From positions 1 to 64,000 of the forward strand of contig CAYQBN010000005.1 of assembly GCA_964415795.1 (NCBI GenBank): a stretch of 64,000 nt of DNA, read 5' to 3'. How positions within the stretch are numbered: position 1 is the first letter of the stretch; every line of letters begins with the position of its first letter. The notes beneath the pieces were generated by a model. It ran no database searches and was not told the origin of the DNA. It saw nothing but the letters and a program-made list of their open reading frames with translations. Shown piece by piece: positions 34,061 through 42,915 of the stretch. A program made the translations under genes and the position numbers. This stretch comes from CALITV01 sp964415795 (GTDB lineage: Bacteria; UBP6; UBA1177; JAKLFG01).

Positions 34061-34951
34061 CTACCGGCATCCGCGTGTGCACTCCTCCTCTTTCCCTTCG
34101 AGTTCGATGGTGCAGTGGCCGACACCGAGGTCGCGCATCGCGGCAGAGACCTCCCGCTTGATGCGCACCGCGTTCTCCTGCGTCACAGCACCATCGAGCA
34201 CGAGGTGCACCGTGAGAATTGCTTGCTCTCCGTCGAGGCTCCAGAGGTGAAGGTCGTGGAACGAGGCGACGCTAGGGACGGCAAGCAACCGCGCCTCGAT
34301 CAGCGCAAGGTCGATGTCCTGCGGTATCCGCTGCAGAAAGATTCTTGCCGATGAACGAAACATGCGGAGTGCGCTCACGAAGATGACGAGTGCGATAGCG
34401 ATCGAGAGGAGCGGGTCCACCCAGAGCCAGCCGGTGAAGTGAATGATGAGCGCACCGATGAGGAGCGCCACCCAGCCGAGGACATCCTCGAGCAGGTGAA
34501 GCGCCACCACCTTCGCATTGCGGGAAGACCCTTTCCACAGACGGAGCACCGCCGCACCGTTGACGATGATGCCGAGCGCCGCGAGGAGGAACATCCCCTC
34601 GGTCACCACCGGTCGAGGATCGAGGAATCGAGGAGCCGCGGCGACCACGATGACGACCGATCCGGCCACGAGCACGCCACTGCCCGCGAGCGCGCTGAGC
34701 AGGGAAAACCGTCGGTATCCGTAAGTGTAACGCCGATCCCTTCCCCGTTCGGAGACCTTTTGCAGGTACCATGCCATGGCGAGCACCACGCTGTCGCCGA
34801 GATCGTGGAGCGCGTCGGAAAGAACGGCGATGCTGTTGGTGAGAAGACCGCCGACCACTTCGATGAGCGCAAAGGAGAAGTTGAGAAGGAACGCGGTACC
34901 GATACGGCCGGTATCATCATGTTCGGCAGGGTGGTGGTGCACGTCTTTCAT
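34061..34951 (-). CDS. Cation diffusion facilitator (CzcD/ZitB-type) transporter
   Basis: This is a zinc or cobalt/cadmium-proton antiporter of 296 residues. A His-rich N-terminus (KDVHHHPAEHDD) precedes six helices. The metal site residues are visible as DALHDLGD in helix II and HLLEDVLGW in helix V, both of the HxxxD type expected for zinc. A cytosolic C-terminal domain has HDLHLWSLDG. The ATG at 34951 follows AAGGAAG. It is the second gene after pepF. Confidence 0.92.
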   Translation of the reverse strand: MKDVHHHPAEHDDTGRIGTAFLLNFSFALIEVVGGLLTNSIAVLSDALHDLGDSVVLAMAWYLQKVSERGRDRRYTYGYRRFSLLSALAGSGVLVAGSVVIVVAAAPRFLDPRPVVTEGMFLLAALGIIVNGAAVLRLWKGSSRNAKVVALHLLEDVLGWVALLIGALIIHFTGWLWVDPLLSIAIALVIFVSALRMFRSSARIFLQRIPQDIDLALIEARLLAVPSVASFHDLHLWSLDGEQAILTVHLVLDGAVTQENAVRIKREVSAAMRDLGVGHCTIELEGKEEECTRGCR

Positions 34952-34971
34952 GCGCTTCCTTTTCGTACCGC

Positions 34972-36744
34972 TCAAATCGCGCAGAAGGCCTCGATGTCCT
35001 TCGCAACGAGGGCAAGCGAGCGACGCCAGAACGCCGGCGTACGGACATCTATCCCCATGAACGCCGCAACCGAGGCGACATCGTTCTTGCCCGTCTCGGC
35101 GAGGAGCCGATCATAGTCTTTCACAAAAGCGTCACCACGTTTCAGATACTCGGCGTACAGCCCTTTCGCGAACAAGAGACCGAAGGCGTAGGGGAAATTG
35201 TAAAAGTTGTGATCGGCGTCGTAGTAATGCGGCTTGCACAACCACATGTAGGGATGGAGCGTTTCTTTGTTGAGGCCGTCGCCATAGGCCTTTCGTTGCG
35301 CATCGAGCATGAGTCCCTTGATATCTTCGACCGGAACCGCCGTCTCGGTACGATAGGCGAAAAGTGCCGTTTCGAAAAGGTAGCGGCTGTAGATGTCCAC
35401 GATGACCTGCGTCGCCGTCTGAAGGCTTCCCTCGAGGATGGCGATCCGCTCAGCCCGCAACGCCTGTTCGAGCGCCGCCTGCGTGACGAGCGTCTCGCAG
35501 AAGATGGACGCCGTTTCGGCGAGCGGCATCGGGTAGTCGCTGTTCAGCGGCGACTCTTCCTTCAAGCAATTGCCGTGGTAGGCGTGTCCGAGTTCGTGCG
35601 CGATGGTGAGCACATTGGTGAGACTGCCGGTGAAGTTCGTAAGGATGCGGCTCTCTCCGATGGCATGAATATTGTAGCAAAAAGCACCGCCAACCTTGCC
35701 CTTGCGCGGTTCAGCATCTATCCAGCGTTTCCTGAACGCGTTGTCGGCGAACGAGCCGAGCGCCGGGCTGAAACGCGAGAAGTGCTCGACGATGAACCGG
35801 TGCGCCTCCTCGTAGGTGAACCGCATCGTGCTTTTTCCCATCGGTGCAAAAAGATCGTAAAAGGGCAGCCCCTTCCGATGGCCGAGAAGAAGTGCTTTCT
35901 TCCGGAGGTAGTGACGGAAATGGGGCAGACTGTCGCGCATCGCGGTAAGCAGGGCATCGAGCGTCTTATGGTCCATTCGCGCGTAGTGGAGCGTCATCTC
36001 GAGCGGACTTGCGAAACCACGCATCCGGGCGGTGGTGATGACCTCGCCCTTTATCGCATTGAGACACGCCGCCGCCGCTTCTTCGATCGCGGGGTAGGCG
36101 GCGAGCTCCGCCTCGTAGGCCGCCTTGCGAACTTTCGGATCGGGGTCATAGGCCATATTGCGCGCGACCGAGAGCGGTACCTTTTCGACCTTTTTTCCCT
36201 TTTTCACCGACACCATGAGCGTTGAAGTGAGCGTATTTTGAAGTTGCGCCCACGCGGTCGAACCGGTGATCCGCATCTTGGCAAAGAGCACCTCTTCGCG
36301 TTCGGACAAAAGGTGCTGCGCATTTTCGCGCACCTCGCGCAGGTGGAACCGATGAGCGGCAATGAGCGGGGAACGCTTCTCGAGCGCAGCAAGATCCTGT
36401 TCGGTAAGCCGGGAAAGCCACCGGGCGAAGCGCACCTTGTCCTCGGCGACATCGGCGACGATCCGCTCGACCGTCTCAAGCGCCCGCCGCGCCGCTGCGT
36501 CAGCCGTGTTCACCGACAGCGAAAGGCTCGCGAAGACCCCCAACCGCTCCTCGAGATGTGAGAACGCGATGCGCCGCTCGAGGTACTCCTCGACGATCCC
36601 CTGCAGATTCCCCGCACCGGAAAGGCGCCGTTCGCTCCAGCGACGCCACGAAGCGACCTCCTCGGCAAGCCGCGCGAGATCGCGCTTGAACGCCGGCGAA
36701 GAAAAGGCAGGATACAATTCTTTGAGACTCCAACGGGTTGTCAT
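34972..36744 (-). CDS. pepF: Oligoendopeptidase F (M3 family zinc metallopeptidase)
   Basis: This cytosolic peptidase cleaves short peptides. The 590-residue protein carries the zinc motif AHELGHAYHG (His383-Glu-x-x-His387) and the third-ligand region MPLAETASIFCETLV with Glu about 25 residues later. An N-terminal helical domain starts with WSLKELYPAF. The length fits PepF. It has its own promoter at 36776-36804 and is followed after 20 bases by the CDF transporter. Confidence 0.95.
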   Translation of the reverse strand: MTTRWSLKELYPAFSSPAFKRDLARLAEEVASWRRWSERRLSGAGNLQGIVEEYLERRIAFSHLEERLGVFASLSLSVNTADAAARRALETVERIVADVAEDKVRFARWLSRLTEQDLAALEKRSPLIAAHRFHLREVRENAQHLLSEREEVLFAKMRITGSTAWAQLQNTLTSTLMVSVKKGKKVEKVPLSVARNMAYDPDPKVRKAAYEAELAAYPAIEEAAAACLNAIKGEVITTARMRGFASPLEMTLHYARMDHKTLDALLTAMRDSLPHFRHYLRKKALLLGHRKGLPFYDLFAPMGKSTMRFTYEEAHRFIVEHFSRFSPALGSFADNAFRKRWIDAEPRKGKVGGAFCYNIHAIGESRILTNFTGSLTNVLTIAHELGHAYHGNCLKEESPLNSDYPMPLAETASIFCETLVTQAALEQALRAERIAILEGSLQTATQVIVDIYSRYLFETALFAYRTETAVPVEDIKGLMLDAQRKAYGDGLNKETLHPYMWLCKPHYYDADHNFYNFPYAFGLLFAKGLYAEYLKRGDAFVKDYDRLLAETGKNDVASVAAFMGIDVRTPAFWRRSLALVAKDIEAFCAI

Positions 36745-36775
36745 GGGCGCCCTCGTCTGCGGTCAGTGATGGCAT

Positions 36776-36804
36776 ACTATAGCCGGCACTCTCTCAGACT
36801 GCAA
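36776..36804 (-). promoter_or_regulatory. Candidate promoter for pepF-CDF
   Basis: On the minus strand TTGCAG, a 17 bp spacer and TATAGT, 32 bases before the pepF ATG. Confidence 0.5.
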
Positions 36805-36821
36805 GAGAAGGCGCACGAAAA

Positions 36822-38294
36822 CTATTTCGCCGACTTTGCGGGATTGGGCGGTACCGTGATCCGCGAATAGACATTGCGCGGATTCCACACGAGGTACTCG
36901 TCTATGCCGAGTTCACGGAGCGCGCGGATCTGATCCTCAACCTCTTTCGCCCCATAGGGAATATGCCCTTTTACCCAAAAGGCGGTGAAATCTTGGATCC
37001 ACGGACGGATGATCGCCGGCGTCGGGATCCGCTTATTGCGTCGAAGCGCGTCGGTCGCCGATTGCTTTATCGTTTTGTAAGGATCGGCATCGGGAACGGA
37101 AAGCGCGGCGAAGCCGGTCGCGTAGTGACTCGGATACATCATCGGACAGATGTAGTCCACCACATTCGATATCGACTCCCAATACTGTCCTATCGCCATG
37201 TCGTCGGCGACGCTCGGTACGAGTCCGAAGATATCGGCAGCGACATAGACGCCCGCTTTCGAGAGCCGTTCGTAGGCGTACTTGAGGAAATTCTGTATCG
37301 CCTGCGGCCGGCTTTCCCCGAGGGCGTTGCGCGTATCCATCTCGGCGTTGAGGTCGGGGAAACGGAGATAGTCGAACTGGATCTCGTGAAACCCCATTGC
37401 CGCCGCCTCGAGCGAGAGTTCGATGAGATACTCCCAGTAGTGGCGGTCGTGCGGCGTTACCCATACCAGTTTGTCGCGGTCGCGCAGGAGTTGGTCAGTG
37501 CCCGGCACCATGATGCCTCGTTCCGGATAGGCGAGCGCGTAGTAGTTGTCCTTGAAGGCGGTCATCCGCGCGATGAGGTAGATCCCTTTTTGGCGCGCCT
37601 CGGCGATGAAGGGGGGCGTCGACTTGTAGATGACCCGCTTGTTCGCCGCCGGGAAGTACTTCTCCGCCGCGGCGCTCTTGAAGAGTATCTCGCCTTCGAC
37701 ATTCTTCACATCGACGACGAAGGTATTGATCATCCCGCTTTCGGCAAGCGCGAAATAGCGTTTGATGTTCTGCGGCGTCGCCGAATAGACGGTGATGTAG
37801 ACGCCGCGCGTCTTCACGCGGGGATTACCGGGATGCTCCTTCACCTTCGGGAACGGCGAAAGGTCTATCGTCTTGAGGAACGAAGGACCACCAAGGGTGT
37901 CTTCTTTTTTCTCGGCGAGATATTTTTCGTCGACCCAGCCTCGCAAGGCGGCTCCCTTCGCTGTTTTTACCGTGATCTCACGCCAGACGATCCCCTCGTT
38001 ATTGACTGCGCTTCCAGTGAGGATAACAAGGTCCCCGCGTTGAAGGATGTGCAGTTTCTTGCCATTCTTCGAGGCGACATCTCGCAGGAAAACGCCGTTT
38101 CCGTTGATGTAACGACCAATTGGTTCTACCGTTTCGCGTGGCGTATGGAGCGGACCTTCGTCGGGTGCCGCGATGGTCATCGCATCGGAAGCCGCGGCAT
38201 CCCCCGCACGGGTGTTTTCGCCAGCGAACGCAGCGGCCAGAGACAAGATGCCCCCTGCCACCATCAACGTCATAAGCATACTTCTTTTCGCCAT
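36822..38294 (-). CDS. Exported DUF4015 putative glycoside hydrolase with SH3-like domain
   Basis: The 490-residue protein has a signal peptide (about 1-25), a bacterial SH3-like domain (about 50-120, NGVFLRDVASKNGKKLHIL) and a DUF4015 TIM-barrel-like domain (about 150-480). The latter shows RGVYITVYSA, FVVDVKNVEGE, FHEIQFDYLRFP and DYICPMMYPSHY, the acidic residues conserved in this presumed glycosidase family. SH3 domains of this kind often bind cell wall, so a peptidoglycan or exopolysaccharide substrate is plausible. GGGAGAC precedes the ATG. Confidence 0.88.
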   Translation of the reverse strand: MAKRSMLMTLMVAGGILSLAAAFAGENTRAGDAAASDAMTIAAPDEGPLHTPRETVEPIGRYINGNGVFLRDVASKNGKKLHILQRGDLVILTGSAVNNEGIVWREITVKTAKGAALRGWVDEKYLAEKKEDTLGGPSFLKTIDLSPFPKVKEHPGNPRVKTRGVYITVYSATPQNIKRYFALAESGMINTFVVDVKNVEGEILFKSAAAEKYFPAANKRVIYKSTPPFIAEARQKGIYLIARMTAFKDNYYALAYPERGIMVPGTDQLLRDRDKLVWVTPHDRHYWEYLIELSLEAAAMGFHEIQFDYLRFPDLNAEMDTRNALGESRPQAIQNFLKYAYERLSKAGVYVAADIFGLVPSVADDMAIGQYWESISNVVDYICPMMYPSHYATGFAALSVPDADPYKTIKQSATDALRRNKRIPTPAIIRPWIQDFTAFWVKGHIPYGAKEVEDQIRALRELGIDEYLVWNPRNVYSRITVPPNPAKSAK

Positions 38295-38323
38295 GAGTCT
38301 CCCTCGGGCATGCGATTGTTCTC

Positions 38324-38351
38324 ACCTTACGGTTTTGTGCGATAAAAGCAA
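38324..38351 (-). promoter_or_regulatory. Weak candidate promoter for the DUF4015 gene
   Basis: On the minus strand TTGCTT, a 16 bp spacer and TAAGGT, just downstream of the radical SAM stop. The -10 is poor. Confidence 0.3.
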
Positions 38352-38353
38352 TG

Positions 38354-40201
38354 CTATTCGATCGATGCTCTCCATTCTTTTCGAAGAACACTGACGAAAC
38401 GTCGGGAGATCCGGGGATGCGGAACCGGGCGATCGAAAAAAAGGCTCACCGGTGTGTCGAGAAGGTTGCCGTGCAGGTAATTGTAAAGCGCCTTGTGAAG
38501 CCCGGGACCCAACGCATCGACAACCGTCGGGTGCTGTTCGCGGTAAGGGATGTCGTTGTTCGCGAACGGGTTCTTTCGGTGTGGCACGTTGATCCCAAAT
38601 GCCGTTGGTTCACTGAAGACGGGACTGTGAACGGTGAGGGAGAAGCGGTGGTAGTAGGCGCTGGTAAGAAAACGCTCCTTAAACAGTTGCCGCACGATCT
38701 CGAGGCCATCCATCGTTTCTTGTTCGTCCTGCCCGGGAAAACCGTAGATGAGATAGGCGTGTGCCATAATGCCCGCCTCGCAAATCGCCGCCAAGGTACG
38801 CACCGCTTCGGCAAGGGTAATCCCCTTCCGCATGAGCGCAAGCATCCGATCGGTCACCCCTTCGAGCCCGCCGGTGACCGCGATACAGCCGCTTTTCTTG
38901 AGAAGACGACAGAGATCGACATCGAAGCCTTTCTCGAAGCGAATGTTCCCCCACCACGACACTTTCAGACCACAGCGGAGTATCTCTTCGGCAAACCGGC
39001 GCAGGAGTGCCGGCGGAAGCGCCTCATCAACGAGGTGAAACCGACTTCGTCCCGTCGTCACGACGAGATGCTTCATCTGATCGACGACGAGTTCTGGATC
39101 AAGCGGCCGGTAACGCGCGATGTGGGGAAGCGTCGTATCGCAAAAGGCGCACCGATGCCAATGACAGCCGTGGGTGATCCGGAGTTTCAGCGTGTCGCGC
39201 TGCGACCAGAGCCGCTGGAGAGGATTGGGCGTCTCGGCAAGGTCGAGATACCGGTCAAGTTCCCCCGTGTGGTAGACCGGAACCCCCAGATCTGCGCCCC
39301 AGACATCTTCACCAGAACCCGGAATGAACCGCACCTCTTTTCGGTCACGAACGAAGGTTCGAAGATAAGTGGTCCTGTGGTGTCCTCTCCTTCCCGTGAG
39401 GAGAGCGAGGAGCGGCGCCTCTCCATCGTCGAGGACAAGGTGGTCGCAAAAATCGAAAAAGCGGGGATCTCGGAGATCGCGCAGTTCGGTGTTCACATAT
39501 CCGCCGCCGAAGACGACCGCCGCATGCGGGTGGCGTTCCTTGACGAACCGACCGATCCGGAGCGCCCCGAGAAGCGTTCCGGGGAACGGAATGGTCACCG
39601 CCACGATGTCCACCTCCTCCCACGGAAGCGCCGCCAGTTCCTCGACGAGGAGTTCGCTCACGAGGTCCTCGGTGGACACCGCCCGCAGGATCGCATCGAA
39701 TGTCGCCGGCGATTGGGCGAGCCGCTCCGCATACCGTGAAAGACCGAACGAGGGAACGGCCCGCTGGATAAGGTCAACGAGATCATCGAGGTAGAGACTC
39801 GCAAGATAGCGAGCACGCTCCGTACCGTGGAGACGACGCGCAGCCGGCGATTCGTCGAGAACCCGGAACCGCGGCCCCTCGGGAAGGAAGCGGCGCGAGA
39901 GGATATGCCCCGTGAGTGTCGGCTCTTTTCCTTGGAGAAAAGCGATGACCGACGAAACGGTGGCAGAATAGACAGCGCGCCGGTCAGAGGAGAGAAGGCG
40001 GAACGGCAATTTCGCAAACGCTCGCTTGAGGCCTTCAGGAGAAAAGAGCCGCAGAGCGACGGCAAGCGAAAGATCGCGTTGAAGAGTCGGATAGCCATGA
40101 TGTTCGAGAGTCCCGGCGAGGAAAGGAACTGCGGCATAGGGCGCATTGATCTGGACGAACGGCGGAGTGAGAAGAAGCACCTTTTTCGGTTCGGACGCCA
40201 T
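38354..40201 (-). CDS. B12-binding-domain radical SAM protein
   Basis: The 615-residue protein has an N-terminal B12-binding-like part (LLLTPPFVQINAPYAAVPFL, VFGGGYVNTEL) and a radical SAM core. The iron-sulfur cysteines lie in GCHWHRCAFC (346, 351, 354), a CX4CX2C spacing instead of the commoner CX3CX2C. Later motifs include GGLEGVTDRMLALMRKG. The reaction is unknown; related proteins methylate or rearrange lipids, tetrapyrroles or peptides. It is last in the rsmB-DUF401-subtilase operon, starting 4 bases after the protease stop. Confidence 0.85.
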   Translation of the reverse strand: MASEPKKVLLLTPPFVQINAPYAAVPFLAGTLEHHGYPTLQRDLSLAVALRLFSPEGLKRAFAKLPFRLLSSDRRAVYSATVSSVIAFLQGKEPTLTGHILSRRFLPEGPRFRVLDESPAARRLHGTERARYLASLYLDDLVDLIQRAVPSFGLSRYAERLAQSPATFDAILRAVSTEDLVSELLVEELAALPWEEVDIVAVTIPFPGTLLGALRIGRFVKERHPHAAVVFGGGYVNTELRDLRDPRFFDFCDHLVLDDGEAPLLALLTGRRGHHRTTYLRTFVRDRKEVRFIPGSGEDVWGADLGVPVYHTGELDRYLDLAETPNPLQRLWSQRDTLKLRITHGCHWHRCAFCDTTLPHIARYRPLDPELVVDQMKHLVVTTGRSRFHLVDEALPPALLRRFAEEILRCGLKVSWWGNIRFEKGFDVDLCRLLKKSGCIAVTGGLEGVTDRMLALMRKGITLAEAVRTLAAICEAGIMAHAYLIYGFPGQDEQETMDGLEIVRQLFKERFLTSAYYHRFSLTVHSPVFSEPTAFGINVPHRKNPFANNDIPYREQHPTVVDALGPGLHKALYNYLHGNLLDTPVSLFFDRPVPHPRISRRFVSVLRKEWRASIE

Positions 40202-40204
40202 GGC

Positions 40205-41722
40205 CTATTCGAGGAGCATGAGCGCACAACCGCCGCCGCTTCCGGAAGAGAAGGGCTTTTTGACGCACTCGCCGCTTACCGTATCGCACCGGAAACCGCT
40301 CCCGCACTCATCGTCGGTGGCGCACCCGTCATACGAGGCACCGCAGGTGCCATCGCGAGCGACGGTGACGAGGGTCGCCGCATCAAGGATACCATAACCG
40401 TAACACGGCGAACGTTCTCCGTCGGCAGGGGCATACGGGTCGTTCTCGGGGACGCTCCATTCCCCTTCGGCGCAGGTGGTCGTCGGCGGACGCACCGCCG
40501 CAAGACGCAGACAACGTTGCGCCTCGGCGAACGAGAGGAGCGGATTGGCGGCATACATAAGCCCCGCGATCCCCGATACTACTGCAGCGGCTGCCGAGGT
40601 GCCGCTGAACTGGTTGGTGTAGTCGGTGTCGTCGGGTGTCGCGTAGCGTTTGTCGTTCACGCCGGCAGGCCCCGTGATGTCGGTGGTCCAATTCGCGGCA
40701 CCGGCGGAGAAGGTCACCTCATCGCCTCGGTTGCTGTACCATGCCAATTTCCCGTTGCTATCGAGTGCCGAAACGACGATGATGTCGGCCAGTTTCAAAT
40801 TCTCGTTGAGCGCCGTGTCGCATTCACTGTTGCCGGCGGCCCACACGAGGAGGGCACCGCGGCCGTTGCGACCTTTGGTCTTCGCATAGCGCACCGCTTC
40901 GGCGCGAAAACTGTCGAGCGGCACCGGCACGCAGTTCCCGGAAGCATCGGTGTCCTCTTCTCCCCAACTGTTGTTTATCACATCGGCACCCGCCTCGACC
41001 GCCGCGACGATCGCGTCGTAGATGCGCGAGGCGGGAATGAGCAGTTCGTCATAACGGACAAGTTTGACGGGAAACAGGGCACACGAAGGACACACACCAG
41101 CAACACCGACGCCGTTGTCCTTGATCGCCCCGATGATGCCGGCCACGCAGGTACCGTGCGCAGCGATAAGACTCGTGAGAGCCCCCGACTCAGGGCGGTC
41201 GCAACCGACGCTTCCACTCCCGGTGAGATCCTTTCCCTGAAGAAGATTTTCTGCAAGGTCGGGATGGGTGAAATCGACCCCCGAGTCGATGAAGGCAATA
41301 GTGGTGTTCTGGGTACCTGCCGCGAAGTCCCACGCCGCCGGTACCTTTGCCTGTGAGAGGTGCCACTCGTTAGGGAAATAAGGGTCATTTGGCTCCGCCA
41401 GCATCTTCACCCGCACGAGCCACTCGGGCTGTGCCCACACTATGTCGGGGCGCTCAGCAAGGGCTCGGGCGACGACAAAGGGATCCTCACCGGGCCGAAG
41501 ATCAACGAACGCGATCTTCTCGCTTTCCGCGTGCTTGAAACCAATCCTCCCGGTGAGCACCAGAGGACCAGCGCCATAACTTACGACCGGCCACGGCGAA
41601 GTGCCATCGTCGATCCGCGTCAGCACCACCGGTTCGCCATGGAATCCGTAGTAGTACACCTGCTCGGCGGCACCCAGAGAAAACGCAACGACGAACAAGA
41701 TCGCAAGAAGCATCGTTCTCAT
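40205..41722 (-). CDS. Exported subtilisin-like (S8) serine protease with Cys-rich tail
   Basis: The 505-residue protein has a signal peptide (1-19), an N-terminal propeptide-like region (about 20-105) and an S8 domain. The triad is Asp146 (FIDSGVDFTHPDL), His189 (AHGTCVAG) and Ser376 (FSGTSAAAA), with the oxyanion Asn298 (WAAGNS). After the catalytic domain comes a short Cys-rich module (about 455-490) and a Ser/Gly-rich end with GGGCALM just before the stop. It overlaps the DUF401 gene by ATGA. Secreted or surface location is likely. Confidence 0.93.
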   Translation of the reverse strand: MRTMLLAILFVVAFSLGAAEQVYYYGFHGEPVVLTRIDDGTSPWPVVSYGAGPLVLTGRIGFKHAESEKIAFVDLRPGEDPFVVARALAERPDIVWAQPEWLVRVKMLAEPNDPYFPNEWHLSQAKVPAAWDFAAGTQNTTIAFIDSGVDFTHPDLAENLLQGKDLTGSGSVGCDRPESGALTSLIAAHGTCVAGIIGAIKDNGVGVAGVCPSCALFPVKLVRYDELLIPASRIYDAIVAAVEAGADVINNSWGEEDTDASGNCVPVPLDSFRAEAVRYAKTKGRNGRGALLVWAAGNSECDTALNENLKLADIIVVSALDSNGKLAWYSNRGDEVTFSAGAANWTTDITGPAGVNDKRYATPDDTDYTNQFSGTSAAAAVVSGIAGLMYAANPLLSFAEAQRCLRLAAVRPPTTTCAEGEWSVPENDPYAPADGERSPCYGYGILDAATLVTVARDGTCGASYDGCATDDECGSGFRCDTVSGECVKKPFSSGSGGGCALMLLE

Positions 41723-42915
41723 GTCACCACCCGAAGCAATCCGTAGTAGAGGGCACCGCCGGCCGCCATCGCCGCTCCAGTCCGGACAAGGAGCGGATAG
41801 ACAGTGGTAAGCCGCGTCTGGAAGTAGTCGGTCGTCACGATGAGGCAGAGGTGGGTCGGCGAGAGCATGACCCCCGTGAATCCGCCGGTGTAGGCAAAGG
41901 CGAGAAGCGGCATATCGAGCGTCCCGTTCGGCATGAGGAAGGGCCCGATGATCGGGAAGACGATCGAGATGAACGCGATCGAGATGCCGGTAAGGAGCCC
42001 GATGATGAACGAAAGAGTGAAAACGACAAGTTCAGGATTGGTTTCCCGCAACACCGCGTAGATCGCCGCCGCGACACCCGCCTCACGAACGATGCGCTCG
42101 AAATAGACGATGCCGGCGACCATAAAGATCGCCATGAGCGTCTTTTTACTGAAGAGGTATGGCAGGACGAAGCGGGCAAGGTGACGGTTCACCGTCGTGA
42201 AAAGCGTCACGGCGATGACAACCGCAAGCCAGAGCGGCACCCCCGCGAGCGACACGGCGACGGCAAGCAGTATCGGCCATGCGATGATGAGCAGTTTTAT
42301 CGGCCGTTCCTGCTCGCCCAATTCCGCGAGAACCTCGCGGCGTGCCGTGCGCACGAGGGGAAGACCGGCCGCGACCATGATGAGCGAAAGCGGCCCCATG
42401 ACGGCAAGTATCGTGAGCGGCTTCGCCTTCATCACGGTGATGATCCACGCCATCCCCGAATAGAGTGGATAGAAGTACTCCCAGATGTGGCGGAACCAGT
42501 AGTTGAGCAGAAGTTTCCGTTCCGGCCGTTCAGAGGGAACGAGTTTGTCCACGAACGGGGCCGACAGAAGTGATCCTCCCGGCATAGGCAAAAGACCGAT
42601 GAAGGCGGTCGCGGCGGCGGCGGCGAGGCGGTTATCACGGAGTAACGAGAGGAAAATGGCCGACATGCGGGTGAGAAGTTTACCGCGCTCCATGAGTTCA
42701 CCGAGGAGCATGACGAAGAAAATGACGCACAACAAGGTAAGGAACTGCTTCGAGCCGAAAAGAAGCCCATAGTGGACGAGGGCATCGGCCAGAGACATCC
42801 CGAAGAGAAGCGCCAGCAGCAGCGCTCCTGACGGCAGCACAATCTCCAGCCGCACCTTGAAACGAAGAAGAAGCGTCATGAAAAGAAGAGGCAGAGCTAT
42901 CTTCGCGAAGATCAT
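41719..42915 (-). CDS. DUF401 family integral membrane protein
   Basis: This is a 398-residue permease-like protein with about 10-11 helices. It shows DUF401 hallmarks: GLLPMPGGSLLSAPFVD, NYWFRHIWEYFYPLYSG and the C-terminal GFTGVMLSPTHLC. The family resembles gluconate/citrate-type ion transporters, but no substrate is known. The ATG at 42915 overlaps the stop of the upstream methyltransferase, and its own stop overlaps the protease start, so all are translationally coupled. The longer upstream frame is a read-through of the methyltransferase. Confidence 0.9.
   Translation of the reverse strand: MIFAKIALPLLFMTLLLRFKVRLEIVLPSGALLLALLFGMSLADALVHYGLLFGSKQFLTLLCVIFFVMLLGELMERGKLLTRMSAIFLSLLRDNRLAAAAATAFIGLLPMPGGSLLSAPFVDKLVPSERPERKLLLNYWFRHIWEYFYPLYSGMAWIITVMKAKPLTILAVMGPLSLIMVAAGLPLVRTARREVLAELGEQERPIKLLIIAWPILLAVAVSLAGVPLWLAVVIAVTLFTTVNRHLARFVLPYLFSKKTLMAIFMVAGIVYFERIVREAGVAAAIYAVLRETNPELVVFTLSFIIGLLTGISIAFISIVFPIIGPFLMPNGTLDMPLLAFAYTGGFTGVMLSPTHLCLIVTTDYFQTRLTTVYPLLVRTGAAMAAGGALYYGLLRVVT

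Noticed and set aside
36963..39739. Two long plus-strand frames (460 and 462 codons) opposite the DUF4015 and radical SAM genes
   Set aside because: Antisense shadows; no start signals and no domain features.
39827..41356. 509-codon open frame on the plus strand opposite the subtilase and radical SAM genes
   Set aside because: Arg/Gly-rich composition typical of antisense frames; both opposite genes have full catalytic motifs.
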